Made by a program: the position numbers and the translations under genes. From Ruegeria halocynthiae (lineage in GTDB: Bacteria; Pseudomonadota; Alphaproteobacteria; Rhodobacterales; Rhodobacteraceae), in NCBI RefSeq assembly GCF_000743705.1, contig NZ_JQEZ01000001.1:240070-304069 (forward strand): a stretch of DNA of 64,000 nt, written 5' to 3'. Below the pieces are notes generated by a model. The model was not told the origin of the DNA, did not search any database, and worked only from the letters and a program-made list of their open reading frames with translations. Shown in pieces: positions 9,200 through 16,458 of the stretch. Positions within the stretch are counted from its first letter, which is position 1. Each line of letters starts with the position of its first letter.

Positions 9200-10195
9200 T
9201 CAGGCGTTTACATCAATGACCACACGGCCCTTCACCTGCCCGTTTAGGATATCCGCCCCCAATTGCGGCAGCTCGCCAAAGGTCGCGGGATGAACCATGG
9301 CATCCAGTTTTTCCATCGGCAAATCCGTGGCAATGCGCTGCCATGCCCGTAAGCGGTTGTCATAAGGCTGCATCACACTGTCGATGCCCAGCAAGTTAAC
9401 GCCGCGCAACAAGAAGGGAATGACCGTCGCAGGCAACCCTGCCCCACCAGCCAACCCGACAGCGGCGACCGAGGCCCCATATTTCATCTGCCCAAGAACC
9501 CGCGCCAGCATCTCGCCACCGACCGCATCGACACATCCGGCCCAGGTTTCGCTTTCCAGCGGACGCTTGGTTGTCTCATTCAGATCACCCCGAGGCACAA
9601 TTGTCGTGGCACCCAGCGATTTCAGGTAGTCGCCGGCTTCAGGACGCCCCGTCACAGCAGCGACCTCATAGCCGAGATTGGCAAGGATCGCTGTCGCGAC
9701 GGATCCCACACCACCGGCGGCCCCGGTTACCAGAACCGGCCCTTGACCCGGCTTCAGCCCCTGATCTTCAAGCGCCATGACCGCAAGCATGGCCGTAATT
9801 CCAGCCGTACCCACCGCCATCGCCTGCCGGGCATCCAGCCCGTCGGGCAAAGGCACCAGCCAATCGGCCAGCGCATTGGCTTTTTGCGAATAGCCGCCCC
9901 AATGGGCCTCGCCAACGCGCCACCCGGTCAACACAACCTTGTCGCCCGGTTTGTACCGATCATCCGATGACGCCTCGACCGTTCCGGCATAGTCGATACC
10001 GGGAATGTGCGGATAGCTGCGCACCAACCCGCCGCCCTTCGGCGACAAGCACAGACCATCCTTGTAGTTGACCGTCGAGTACTCAACAGCCACGGTGACC
10101 TCTCCGTGTGGCAAGTCATCCGTAGACAGCTGTTTCACCGAAGCGGCCGCCAAACCACTCTCTTCATCCTTCTCCATAACCAAAGCGTTAAACAT
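9200..10195 (-). CDS. acuI: Acrylyl-CoA reductase AcuI (MDR family)
   Basis: NADPH-dependent reduction of acryloyl-CoA to propionyl-CoA, the step that detoxifies acrylate from DMSP. The 331-residue protein is a zinc-free quinone-oxidoreductase type MDR. It has the N-terminal GroES-like part (STVNYKDGLCLSPKGG) and a Rossmann segment VTGAAGGVGSVATAILA. AAAGGA lies before ATG 10195. The position directly after dmdA on the same strand, as in other roseobacters, supports AcuI over a generic YhdH assignment. A 100-base gap with a repeat element separates it from dmdA. Confidence 0.93.
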   Translation of the reverse strand: MFNALVMEKDEESGLAAASVKQLSTDDLPHGEVTVAVEYSTVNYKDGLCLSPKGGGLVRSYPHIPGIDYAGTVEASSDDRYKPGDKVVLTGWRVGEAHWGGYSQKANALADWLVPLPDGLDARQAMAVGTAGITAMLAVMALEDQGLKPGQGPVLVTGAAGGVGSVATAILANLGYEVAAVTGRPEAGDYLKSLGATTIVPRGDLNETTKRPLESETWAGCVDAVGGEMLARVLGQMKYGASVAAVGLAGGAGLPATVIPFLLRGVNLLGIDSVMQPYDNRLRAWQRIATDLPMEKLDAMVHPATFGELPQLGADILNGQVKGRVVIDVNA

Positions 10196-10230
10196 ATTGT
10201 TTTCCTTTCACTTTTGTCGTCAGACCCGAC

Positions 10231-10292
10231 GCTTCATCTGGCTCCAAATATCCCGGGGGAGTCGCGCAGCGACGGGGGCAGCGCCCCCGCCT
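10231..10292. repeat. Intergenic repeat with GC-rich hairpins, copy 1
   Basis: The block GCTTCATCTGG-nn-AAATATCCCGGGGG is followed by a hairpin (GTCGC-gca-GCGAC) and then a GGGGGC-ag-CGCCCCC inverted repeat. The same arrangement in the same orientation recurs at 29481-29549. It sits between dmdA and acuI, so it would be transcribed as the intercistronic spacer and may act as an attenuator or RNA-stability element. Confidence 0.7.
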
Positions 10293-10296
10293 GCCC

Positions 10297-11400
10297 TCAA
10301 ATCCAGAACGAGTCCTGAACGGTCGCATTCCGCATCCCGTCCGGGGTTTCGACTTCTACCTCTGTCCCGGCGTCCCAATGGCTCAACCGCAGCATGCCCA
10401 CGGACACGTTTGTCTGGAAATCCGGAGACCACACAGAGGATGTCACCTGCCCCACACGTCTGCCCCCCGCGAATACCGCCCAGGGCCGATCACAGGGCGG
10501 CACGGCGTCCCCTTTGATCGCAATCGGGCGGATCTGCTGCACCGGACCTTCCTTGGCCACACGCAACAAAGCGTCCCGCCCGATACAACCAATCGCCGTA
10601 TGCGTGTTGCAAAACTTGCCCAGACCACACTCATGCGGGGTGTTATCGTCGGTCATATCGTTGCCATAAGACAGCAACCCGCCTTCGATCCGTTCAATCA
10701 GGTTCGGACACCCCGCCCGGACCTGCAGGTCTTGGCCCGCAGCAAACAGCGCGTTCCACAGCGGCATACCAATCTGTGCGTTCGAGACATAAATCTCATA
10801 CCCGCCCTGCTTGGAATACCCCGACCGGGCGATTGCCAGATCGTGACCTTCAAATTCGAACACACCGAATCGAAAGAACCGAATATCCCGAACACTGTCA
10901 CCAAACACCCGCGCCATCAGATCGTCAGCCTTCGGCCCCTGAACGGCAAGCGGCGACACGTCCGGTTCATCAACCAGAACGTCCAGACGGTATCCGTTTG
11001 CGATGCCTTTGACCCACAGCAACAGATCGCTGTCGGCGATTGAGATCCACCAACGATCATCAGACAGTTTGATGGCGACAGGATCGTTCAGCATTCCGCC
11101 CGTCTCATCCACGATCGGGACATAATAACATTGACCGGGCAGCATGCCCCGCAAGTCCCGAGGCGTCAGCATTTGCATAAGTCGGGCCGCATCGGGCCCG
11201 CGCAGTTCAACCTGCCGTTCGCAGGACACATCCCAAACCTGAACATGGGTTTTCAGATGCCTGTAATCTGCCTCGGCGCTTTCGAAAACTGTCGGCAATA
11301 ACATATGGTTATAAACCGTGTATGCCTTGACACCAGCAGCTTCGACACCTTCGGAAAAAGGTGTTCGGCGCAGGCGTCGAGACGGGGAAATCTGAACCAC
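10297..11400 (-). CDS. dmdA: Dimethylsulfoniopropionate demethylase DmdA
   Basis: Tetrahydrofolate-dependent demethylation of DMSP to methylmercaptopropionate, first step of the DMSP demethylation pathway. The 367-residue protein is of the GcvT/aminomethyltransferase fold. It retains family blocks such as SRRLRRTPFSEGVEAAGVKA, YTVYNHMLLPTVF, QVWDVSCERQVEL, RSGYSKQGGYEIYV and GLLSYGNDMT. The GTG start at 11400 abuts the DinB stop TAA and has AGGAGG 5 bases upstream. Pairing with acuI makes this DmdA rather than a general GcvT. Distinction from GcvT paralogues rests on these blocks. Confidence 0.93.
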   Translation of the reverse strand: MVQISPSRRLRRTPFSEGVEAAGVKAYTVYNHMLLPTVFESAEADYRHLKTHVQVWDVSCERQVELRGPDAARLMQMLTPRDLRGMLPGQCYYVPIVDETGGMLNDPVAIKLSDDRWWISIADSDLLLWVKGIANGYRLDVLVDEPDVSPLAVQGPKADDLMARVFGDSVRDIRFFRFGVFEFEGHDLAIARSGYSKQGGYEIYVSNAQIGMPLWNALFAAGQDLQVRAGCPNLIERIEGGLLSYGNDMTDDNTPHECGLGKFCNTHTAIGCIGRDALLRVAKEGPVQQIRPIAIKGDAVPPCDRPWAVFAGGRRVGQVTSSVWSPDFQTNVSVGMLRLSHWDAGTEVEVETPDGMRNATVQDSFWI

Positions 11401-11907
11401 TTAGACCTCCTCGGGTAAAAAGACCAAATCACTCACCGGGGCGGCAGAACCCGTTTCGGTCAACATCTGATGCAGCTGTCCGCGATGGTGGGTTTGATGG
11501 TTGAAGAAATGCATGACACATTGCGCATAAGGCTTTGTCACATCGGCGTTTTTGGCCGCCGAATACCACGTGAAGGAACCCGTAAGCTGACCATCCGGCA
11601 AGGACGCAGCCCACCCTGAGATTCTGGTGTCGACCGTGTCCCGCAACGCCAGCCATTCTGAAATATCAGCGCACACAGACTTGCTTTCCGGTATGCCACC
11701 ACCCGGCCCCTGACCCTTGTCAAAGCGCGACATCCAGATCCAATCGCCCCACAGCAGGTGATTGGCAGTTCCCAGAATTGATCCGAAAAATGCCCCGCAT
11801 TCGCGGGTCAGTTCATCCTGCGAAAGGGATGAAAGAAAGCCTTTTAACTGACTGTTCTGCCAGTGATTATACCGCGCCATCTCTTGCGTATATGCCGCGG
11901 TGATCAT
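11401..11907 (-). CDS. DinB-family four-helix protein, putative metal/thiol enzyme
   Basis: A 168-residue DinB/YfiT-like four-helix bundle. The three family metal ligands are visible: His in TANHLLWGDWIW and the pair in FFNHQTHHRGQ. Known members include thiol-dependent S-transferases, but the substrate here is unknown. ATG 11907 overlaps the DUF1326 stop (TGATG). The gene's TAA is followed immediately and in the same frame by the dmdA start codon. Placement before dmdA suggests, but does not show, a role in the sulfur or thiol chemistry of DMSP breakdown. Confidence 0.85.
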   Translation of the reverse strand: MITAAYTQEMARYNHWQNSQLKGFLSSLSQDELTRECGAFFGSILGTANHLLWGDWIWMSRFDKGQGPGGGIPESKSVCADISEWLALRDTVDTRISGWAASLPDGQLTGSFTWYSAAKNADVTKPYAQCVMHFFNHQTHHRGQLHQMLTETGSAAPVSDLVFLPEEV

Positions 11908-12611
11908 CACTTTGGTCCATGCCAGTCGATTGGGCAGATTTCAGCAGATTTACCGCCGAAATCCCAAACGCGGCCATAATCACGCACTTTGGATTTGGTC
12001 CCTCGCGCGACGATGATATCCGGCCCCATCCAGTATTTCGAATTCGACACCATCACCGGGTGCTCGGGATCTTTCCCGCCCAGCATTTCGATCTCACCCT
12101 GAATTTTGCGACCAATCGAAATCCGGCGTTTGGTTCCGTCCCGCTCAATCACAACCGGGGCGCGCTCGGCCCCGATGATCTCGCTGACCAGCATCGTGAA
12201 CAGGCCCGTCGTGCCGCCCGCCTGACCACTGAAAATCTGCAACAAGCCGTTGTACGCCTTGCCGCTGGCGCGCTCGTCCACATAGGCGGCAACTTTCCAT
12301 TGTCCTTCGCCCATGCGCCCCGGAATATCGACCAACAAACCAACGTTCAGCCCCGAGAGGTCTTCGCCTTCGTAATGCCCCTCGTCAATGATGATGCCCA
12401 TCCAGGCATGGCAATGACCCTCTGTCGGCGGGTGCGCGCCCAGCGATACAACGCAGGGGCAGAACACATCGCAAGAACAGTTCAGGATCAGTTCGCCCTT
12501 GATGGACCAATCCGTGGGGCTCATCTCGCGCCGCTTGGGGTTGGGCATACGGCTGTCGATGCGCTGACTGATCGGCAACCTGTCGGAATCCGGTTTTCTG
12601 TTTTTAGCCAA
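11907..12611 (-). CDS. DUF1326 domain protein (Cys-rich N-terminus)
   Basis: Cytosolic protein of the DUF1326 family, function unknown. The conserved part starts at WSIKGELILNCSCDVFCPC, whose CxC...CPC cysteines look like a metal site. Hydrophobic and Gly-rich core segments follow (FSGQAGGTTGLFTML). I place the start at TTG 12611 because GGAGG lies 8 bases upstream. In-frame ATGs at 12548 (MPNPKRRE) and 12521 (MSPTDWS) would give shorter forms that keep the whole domain. The DUF2182 stop lies just upstream, so the two genes are coupled, as in many genomes. Confidence 0.82.
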   Translation of the reverse strand: MAKNRKPDSDRLPISQRIDSRMPNPKRREMSPTDWSIKGELILNCSCDVFCPCVVSLGAHPPTEGHCHAWMGIIIDEGHYEGEDLSGLNVGLLVDIPGRMGEGQWKVAAYVDERASGKAYNGLLQIFSGQAGGTTGLFTMLVSEIIGAERAPVVIERDGTKRRISIGRKIQGEIEMLGGKDPEHPVMVSNSKYWMGPDIIVARGTKSKVRDYGRVWDFGGKSAEICPIDWHGPK

Positions 12612-12615
12612 AAGC

Positions 12616-13407
12616 TTATCCTCCGTAAGCAAAGGGATAGATGAGCAGGACAAGACCGCCTGCGATCAGTAGAAACCCCAGTGGCCGTGTAATCACGTGG
12701 CCGACCTGAGGAAGTTTTTCCAACACCATGAACAAGGTCGCCAGCCCCATCCACAAAAGGCTCATGACGCCGCCAACAAAGCCAAGCGCCATGAAGCCCC
12801 AGCAGCACCCGACGCAAAACGCGCCCAACCCAAGACCCATGCGAAACCCTCCCGAGAAGCCGGTTTTCCAATGGGTCAGAAAATAGGACATGGGGGCGTG
12901 GCAGACACCGTGGCAAACCTCTTTGGCGCGGGTGAACTGGAACGCGCCCACCGCGATCATCAACCCACCCGCAAGCACGCCGGATCTGGCGATGCCCAGC
13001 ATATCGACCACTCCGCCAAAGAGCAGAAGCAGTTGAACCCCTGTAATCAACGCAGCAAAACCCACCCACACCGTGAAATAACCGGCCAGAACGCCGATCC
13101 ATCCGGCGCGGGTGCCATTGGCGCTGCGGATCAGATCGTCATAGCTGCGCAGGGTCGGTACCAGCGTTGGCAGCATCATCGCCGCCATCATGATCGCCCA
13201 CATCCAGAACAAAGGCCCGAATTCGGCCATCGGCATATACATGTCCATGCGCGGGTCCATGGTGCGCATGGCCTCGCCCATCGGGCCAGGGCGGCCGATC
13301 CAGTCCAGATCCATGTCGCGGCTCATGGTGAACATCATCCACCACGACCACAGGATCAGGATGTAGAATCCCAGCCACATACCACTGCGAAGAACTGCGC
13401 GACTCAC
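12616..13407 (-). CDS. DUF2182 multi-pass membrane protein, Met/Cys-rich
   Basis: A 263-residue inner membrane protein of the DUF2182 family with about six to seven helices. After helix 1 comes a periplasm-facing Met-rich stretch (MDPRMDMYMPMAEFGP) and a helix with further Met (MWAIMMAAMMLP). Later loops carry CHGVCHAP and FCVGCCWGF. Such Met, Cys and His clusters resemble soft-metal ligands, but no function is established. The GTG start at 13407 has GGGAGG 5 bases upstream. It heads the five-gene run DUF2182-DUF1326-DinB-dmdA-acuI. Confidence 0.87.
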   Translation of the reverse strand: MSRAVLRSGMWLGFYILILWSWWMMFTMSRDMDLDWIGRPGPMGEAMRTMDPRMDMYMPMAEFGPLFWMWAIMMAAMMLPTLVPTLRSYDDLIRSANGTRAGWIGVLAGYFTVWVGFAALITGVQLLLLFGGVVDMLGIARSGVLAGGLMIAVGAFQFTRAKEVCHGVCHAPMSYFLTHWKTGFSGGFRMGLGLGAFCVGCCWGFMALGFVGGVMSLLWMGLATLFMVLEKLPQVGHVITRPLGFLLIAGGLVLLIYPFAYGG

Positions 13408-13437
13408 TGATCCCTCCCGACTCAGCCCTTGCTTTTC

Positions 13438-13463
13438 AAATGTCAGACTTTTAAATGTCAGAC
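13438..13463. promoter_or_regulatory. Direct repeat, candidate operator between DUF2182 and gntR
   Basis: AAATGTCAGAC occurs twice, at 13438-13448 and 13453-13463, one and a half helical turns apart in the 86-base divergent spacer. The position suits binding by the adjacent FadR-type regulator and control of both directions, but this is inferred only from layout. Confidence 0.5.
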
Positions 13464-13493
13464 AAATAAAAATTCACCAGCGGTTCCTGAAAA

Positions 13494-14225
13494 ATGAAAA
13501 TAGACCCTCAGAAACCTGCGGATCTGTCAGCGCAGATCGCTCAGGCCATTCGTGACGCTATCGTCTCGGGCGCATTGATCGTCGATGAAAGACTTCCGTC
13601 CGAGGCCGAGTTGTCTGACCAGTTTCAGGTCTCGCGCCCGACTGTGCGCGAAGCGTTGAAACGACTTGCGGCGCAGTCGCTGATCCGGACGCAACGCGGC
13701 GCGACCGGCGGCGCATTTGTCAACCGGCTGAGCTTTGAGGACGCCTATGCGCAGCAAATCACCACCTCGACCCTTTTGCTGTCAATGAATGCGGTGCGTT
13801 TCGATACCGCTTGTGAGGCGCGCTATGCGCTGGAGCGGGCCTGCGCGCCCCTTTCGGCGCAACGCCGGACCGCAGATCAACTGGCCACCATGCGCGCCGA
13901 GATTTTCCGACAGGCGCAGCCCGGCCTCACGGATGAGGCGTTCTGCGCCTCGGATGTGGCCTTTCACCGGGCGCTTGTTGACGGCGCGGGCAATCCGGTG
14001 CTGTCCTATCAACTGGCTGGCGCGGTCGAGGCCATGCAACCGCTGATGAACATGATCACCTTCACGGCCCGGTCGCGCGAGGAAATCATCGCCCTGCACA
14101 GTCAAATCACAGATGCGCTGGAAGGTCGGGATGCGGCCAAAGTAGATTTGACGCTGGTCGAGCTTGAAAACTACACGCGCAAACTGGCGCAGGATGTGGC
14201 CCAACAACGACGCAAACCAGCTTGA
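13494..14225 (+). CDS. FadR-subfamily GntR transcriptional regulator
   Basis: A 243-residue regulator. The N-terminal winged helix is LSAQIAQAIRDAIVSGAL followed by LPSEAELSDQFQVSRPTVRE and ALKRLAAQSLI. The C-terminal all-helical FCD ligand domain shows the metal-binding His in FHRALVDGAGN and later ALHSQI. It is divergent from the dmdA-containing run, so it is the natural candidate regulator of it. The effector is probably a small carboxylate, but the sequence does not say which. A direct repeat lies in the shared promoter region. Confidence 0.93.
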   Translation: MKIDPQKPADLSAQIAQAIRDAIVSGALIVDERLPSEAELSDQFQVSRPTVREALKRLAAQSLIRTQRGATGGAFVNRLSFEDAYAQQITTSTLLLSMNAVRFDTACEARYALERACAPLSAQRRTADQLATMRAEIFRQAQPGLTDEAFCASDVAFHRALVDGAGNPVLSYQLAGAVEAMQPLMNMITFTARSREEIIALHSQITDALEGRDAAKVDLTLVELENYTRKLAQDVAQQRRKPA

Positions 14226-14235
14226 TGAGGGTAAG

Positions 14236-14598
14236 ATGACGACCACATTCAACGCGATAGCCGCAATTCTGACCATCGGTTTTGGTCTGTTCGGGTTTCT
14301 GGCACCGGCTTTCACCGCCGCCTCGCTGGATTTGGCACCAAATGGCAGCAACATGGGGCTGAGTGAAATGCGGGCTTCGGTTGGCGGGGTGTTCGTGGTC
14401 ACCGGTATTGCGGTGTTGTGGCTGAACAATCCTATGGCCTATGCCGTGCTAGGGGTTGTGTACGCCGGTGCCACCCTTGGGCGGATCGTGTCGATCATTC
14501 TGGACAACCCGCCCTTGATCAAAGCGGCGATTTTCGGAGGAATCGAGTTGATCCTTGCGTTGTGGCTGATACTGGCCAACTTCAACAAGACCTCTTAA
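14236..14598 (+). CDS. Small membrane protein, DUF4345-like
   Basis: A 120-residue protein with four predicted membrane helices (FNAIAAILTIGFGLFGFLAP, SVGGVFVVTGIAVLW, AVLGVVYAGATLGRIVSIIL, AAIFGGIELILALWLILA). The short conserved motif MRASVGG fits the DUF4345 family, whose role is unknown. ATG 14236 is preceded by GAGGG. The open frame extends upstream into gntR but lacks support there. It follows gntR by 10 bases and is probably cotranscribed. Confidence 0.8.
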   Translation: MTTTFNAIAAILTIGFGLFGFLAPAFTAASLDLAPNGSNMGLSEMRASVGGVFVVTGIAVLWLNNPMAYAVLGVVYAGATLGRIVSIILDNPPLIKAAIFGGIELILALWLILANFNKTS

Positions 14599-14638
14599 GC
14601 GACTGTTTTCAATACAACCCGTACTTTGCATTCCGGGT

Positions 14639-14667
14639 TTGCATCCCGGCGTCCGCTCACCTATATA
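14639..14667 (+). promoter_or_regulatory. Promoter of ssrA
   Basis: TTGCAT at 14639-14644, a 17-base spacer, and TATATA at 14662-14667: a near-consensus housekeeping promoter. Transcription should start near 14674, just ahead of the permuted tmRNA. Confidence 0.75.
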
Positions 14668-14673
14668 AGGGGT

Positions 14674-14990
14674 GTCCTTCGGGACTATGGACATAAACGC
14701 GCTCGTAATAAGCGGATTGGACCCGGGGGCGGTACCCGGCGGCTCCACCAAAATCCTTCATTTGGGGATCATGGGGCCGAAATAGGATCGACGAACGTCT
14801 AAAGGGGTTAGCTTTGTTTCGGCGGGGTGCCACCGTACCGGCCCAAAAAGTACAATTGCAAATGACAATCGTGCTCCGGTTGCAGTTGCTGCGTAAGCAG
14901 TAGCAAGACCGAAACTTAAGCCCTTGCGCCTAGCAGCGTAAGGCGGGGTTCGCAGGTACCTGGCAACAGAAACCTGCATTTCCACCTTAA
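14674..14990 (+). ncRNA. ssrA: Transfer-messenger RNA, circularly permuted two-piece form
   Basis: Rescues stalled ribosomes and tags their products for proteolysis. The 3' acceptor piece comes first and ends in encoded CCA at 14750, after a T-arm-like CCGGG-N7-CCCGG. A 22-base intervening segment follows, then the 5' piece begins GGGGCCGAAATAGGATCGAC at 14773. GGGGCCG pairs with CGGCTCC to close the acceptor stem. The tag frame at 14858-14896 reads ANDNRAPVAVAA then TAA, ending in the ClpX-recognised AVAA. Exact processed ends are estimated. The permuted form is typical of alphaproteobacteria. Confidence 0.95.
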
Positions 14991-15080
14991 TGTCTGTGTT
15001 TTATCCGCGATCTTGCGCACGTTCAGAGATTGTTCATTCTTGTACGCCATGCTCGGCCTGACGAGAAAAGGAGAGCTGGG

Positions 15081-15512
15081 ATGTCACATGCAGATGTGCT
15101 CAGAGAATGGTATTCCGAGGTTTGGGAAAATGGGAACACCGACGTCATTGATCGCTATTTTGCGCCTGAAACAACGGCTGAGGGGCTGATCCCTGAAATG
15201 CAGGTCGGTGTCGAAGAATTCCGTGATCTGGTCATGGCCTTCCGGCATATTCTTGGCGACATAAAGGTCGATTTGCCTAAAATCATCGTAGATGGCGATT
15301 GGATTTCCGCCATTCTGCACCTCAGCACCACCCGCGCAGACAACGGTGCCCCGCTGCAAGCCACCGGCAGCGTCATTGGGCGGATCAAGGATGGGCGCGT
15401 GGTCGAAGCTTACAATCAGTTCGATTTCATTTCGCTTTTCGAACAGCTTGGCCAGTTTCCACAAGACACTCTGCCCGTCTGCATGACCGGTCAAAGGCTG
15501 GATTGGGCCTGA
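15081..15512 (+). CDS. SnoaL-like/NTF2-fold protein (ester cyclase type)
   Basis: A 143-residue single-domain protein. Features are SHADVLREWYSEVWENGNTD, the pocket segment YFAPETTAEGLIP, and IGRIKDGRVVEAYNQFDF. This pattern is shared by SnoaL-like polyketide cyclase relatives of the NTF2 fold. The substrate is unknown. ATG 15081 is preceded by AAGGAGAGCTGGG, and the open frame upstream is not supported. It lies between the tmRNA gene and chrB on the same strand. No link to chromate resistance is evident from the sequence. Confidence 0.8.
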   Translation: MSHADVLREWYSEVWENGNTDVIDRYFAPETTAEGLIPEMQVGVEEFRDLVMAFRHILGDIKVDLPKIIVDGDWISAILHLSTTRADNGAPLQATGSVIGRIKDGRVVEAYNQFDFISLFEQLGQFPQDTLPVCMTGQRLDWA

Positions 15513-15642
15513 CCGGCAGTCCGGACAATCTTGACCCCCATGGCGCTTGCACGTAATCAAAGGTCATGGGGTCAGATTGCGAACGCCCCGTGAGGCGTCA
15601 GCCCAAGCTTCGCATGTATCCGCATATATCAGGAGACATGCT

Positions 15643-16458
15643 ATGCCCGCCCCGAACTCGATAACTTCCAAGCAGCTATTACGTCTGATCGGAACTCCAC
15701 AGGCACCTTTGTTGATTGACGTCTGTCTGGACCCGGATTTTGAGGCTGACCCCTTTCTGATCCCCGGATCTGTACGCCATCCGGCGCAGGACATCACTGA
15801 CCTTGCCAAACTGATTGGCGATCAGGCCGCTGTTATCATTTGCCAAAAAGGAAAAAAGCTCAGTCAGGGGGTGGTGTCGTGGCTGCGCAGCGAAGGCTGC
15901 ATCGCCGAATATCTGGAAGGTGGCATGTACGCCTGGCGAGACACGACCGACGCGCCTAGGGTGCCAGTATCTGCATTGCCATTGCTTGCCGGTGGTCAAT
16001 CCGTATGGGTCACGCGTCACAGGCCCAAGATCGACCGAATAGCCTGCCCCTGGCTGATCCGCCGGTTTGTGGACCCCAACGCTCGTTTCCTGTTCGTGGC
16101 CCCGAACGAAGTTGCAAATGTGGCCCAAGTTTTTGATGCAATTCCATTTGATGTAGAAAACACCTTTTGGACGCACCGGCAGGATCAATGCACCTTTGAC
16201 ACCATGCTGGATGAATTCGGGCTGCGCACAGCCGCATTGGACAGGCTGGCAACCGTCGTGCGGGCAGCGGACACCAACCGCCATGACCTGGCCCCCGAAG
16301 CCGCCGGTCTGCTGGCTGTCTCGGTGGGTTTGTCGCGGCAATATCGGGATGATCACCAAAATCTTGCGGCGGGTATGCATTTGTATGACGCGCTGTATCG
16401 CTGGGCCCGCGACGGGTTTGAAGAACAACACGACTGGCCGATGGATCGCAAAGCATGA
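15643..16458 (+). CDS. chrB: Rhodanese-ChrB fusion, chromate resistance protein
   Basis: A two-domain protein of 271 residues. The N-terminal half (about residues 5-105) is rhodanese-like, with the active-site loop ICQKGKKLSQGV carrying the Cys. The C-terminal half is a ChrB-type domain starting VTRHRPKIDRIACPWLIRRF and ending in a His-containing helical part (GMHLYDALYRWARDGFEEQ). AGGAG precedes ATG 15643. The stop overlaps the chrA start (ATGA), so the two are cotranslated. ChrB homologues act as chromate sensors or accessory proteins. The rhodanese part suggests sulfane-sulfur chemistry. Confidence 0.87.
   Translation: MPAPNSITSKQLLRLIGTPQAPLLIDVCLDPDFEADPFLIPGSVRHPAQDITDLAKLIGDQAAVIICQKGKKLSQGVVSWLRSEGCIAEYLEGGMYAWRDTTDAPRVPVSALPLLAGGQSVWVTRHRPKIDRIACPWLIRRFVDPNARFLFVAPNEVANVAQVFDAIPFDVENTFWTHRQDQCTFDTMLDEFGLRTAALDRLATVVRAADTNRHDLAPEAAGLLAVSVGLSRQYRDDHQNLAAGMHLYDALYRWARDGFEEQHDWPMDRKA

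Noticed and set aside
14449-14751. A minus-strand 100-codon frame antisense to the tmRNA acceptor piece
   Set aside because: It is the complement of conserved ssrA structure; no ribosome site, and such frames recur as spurious calls over permuted tmRNA genes.
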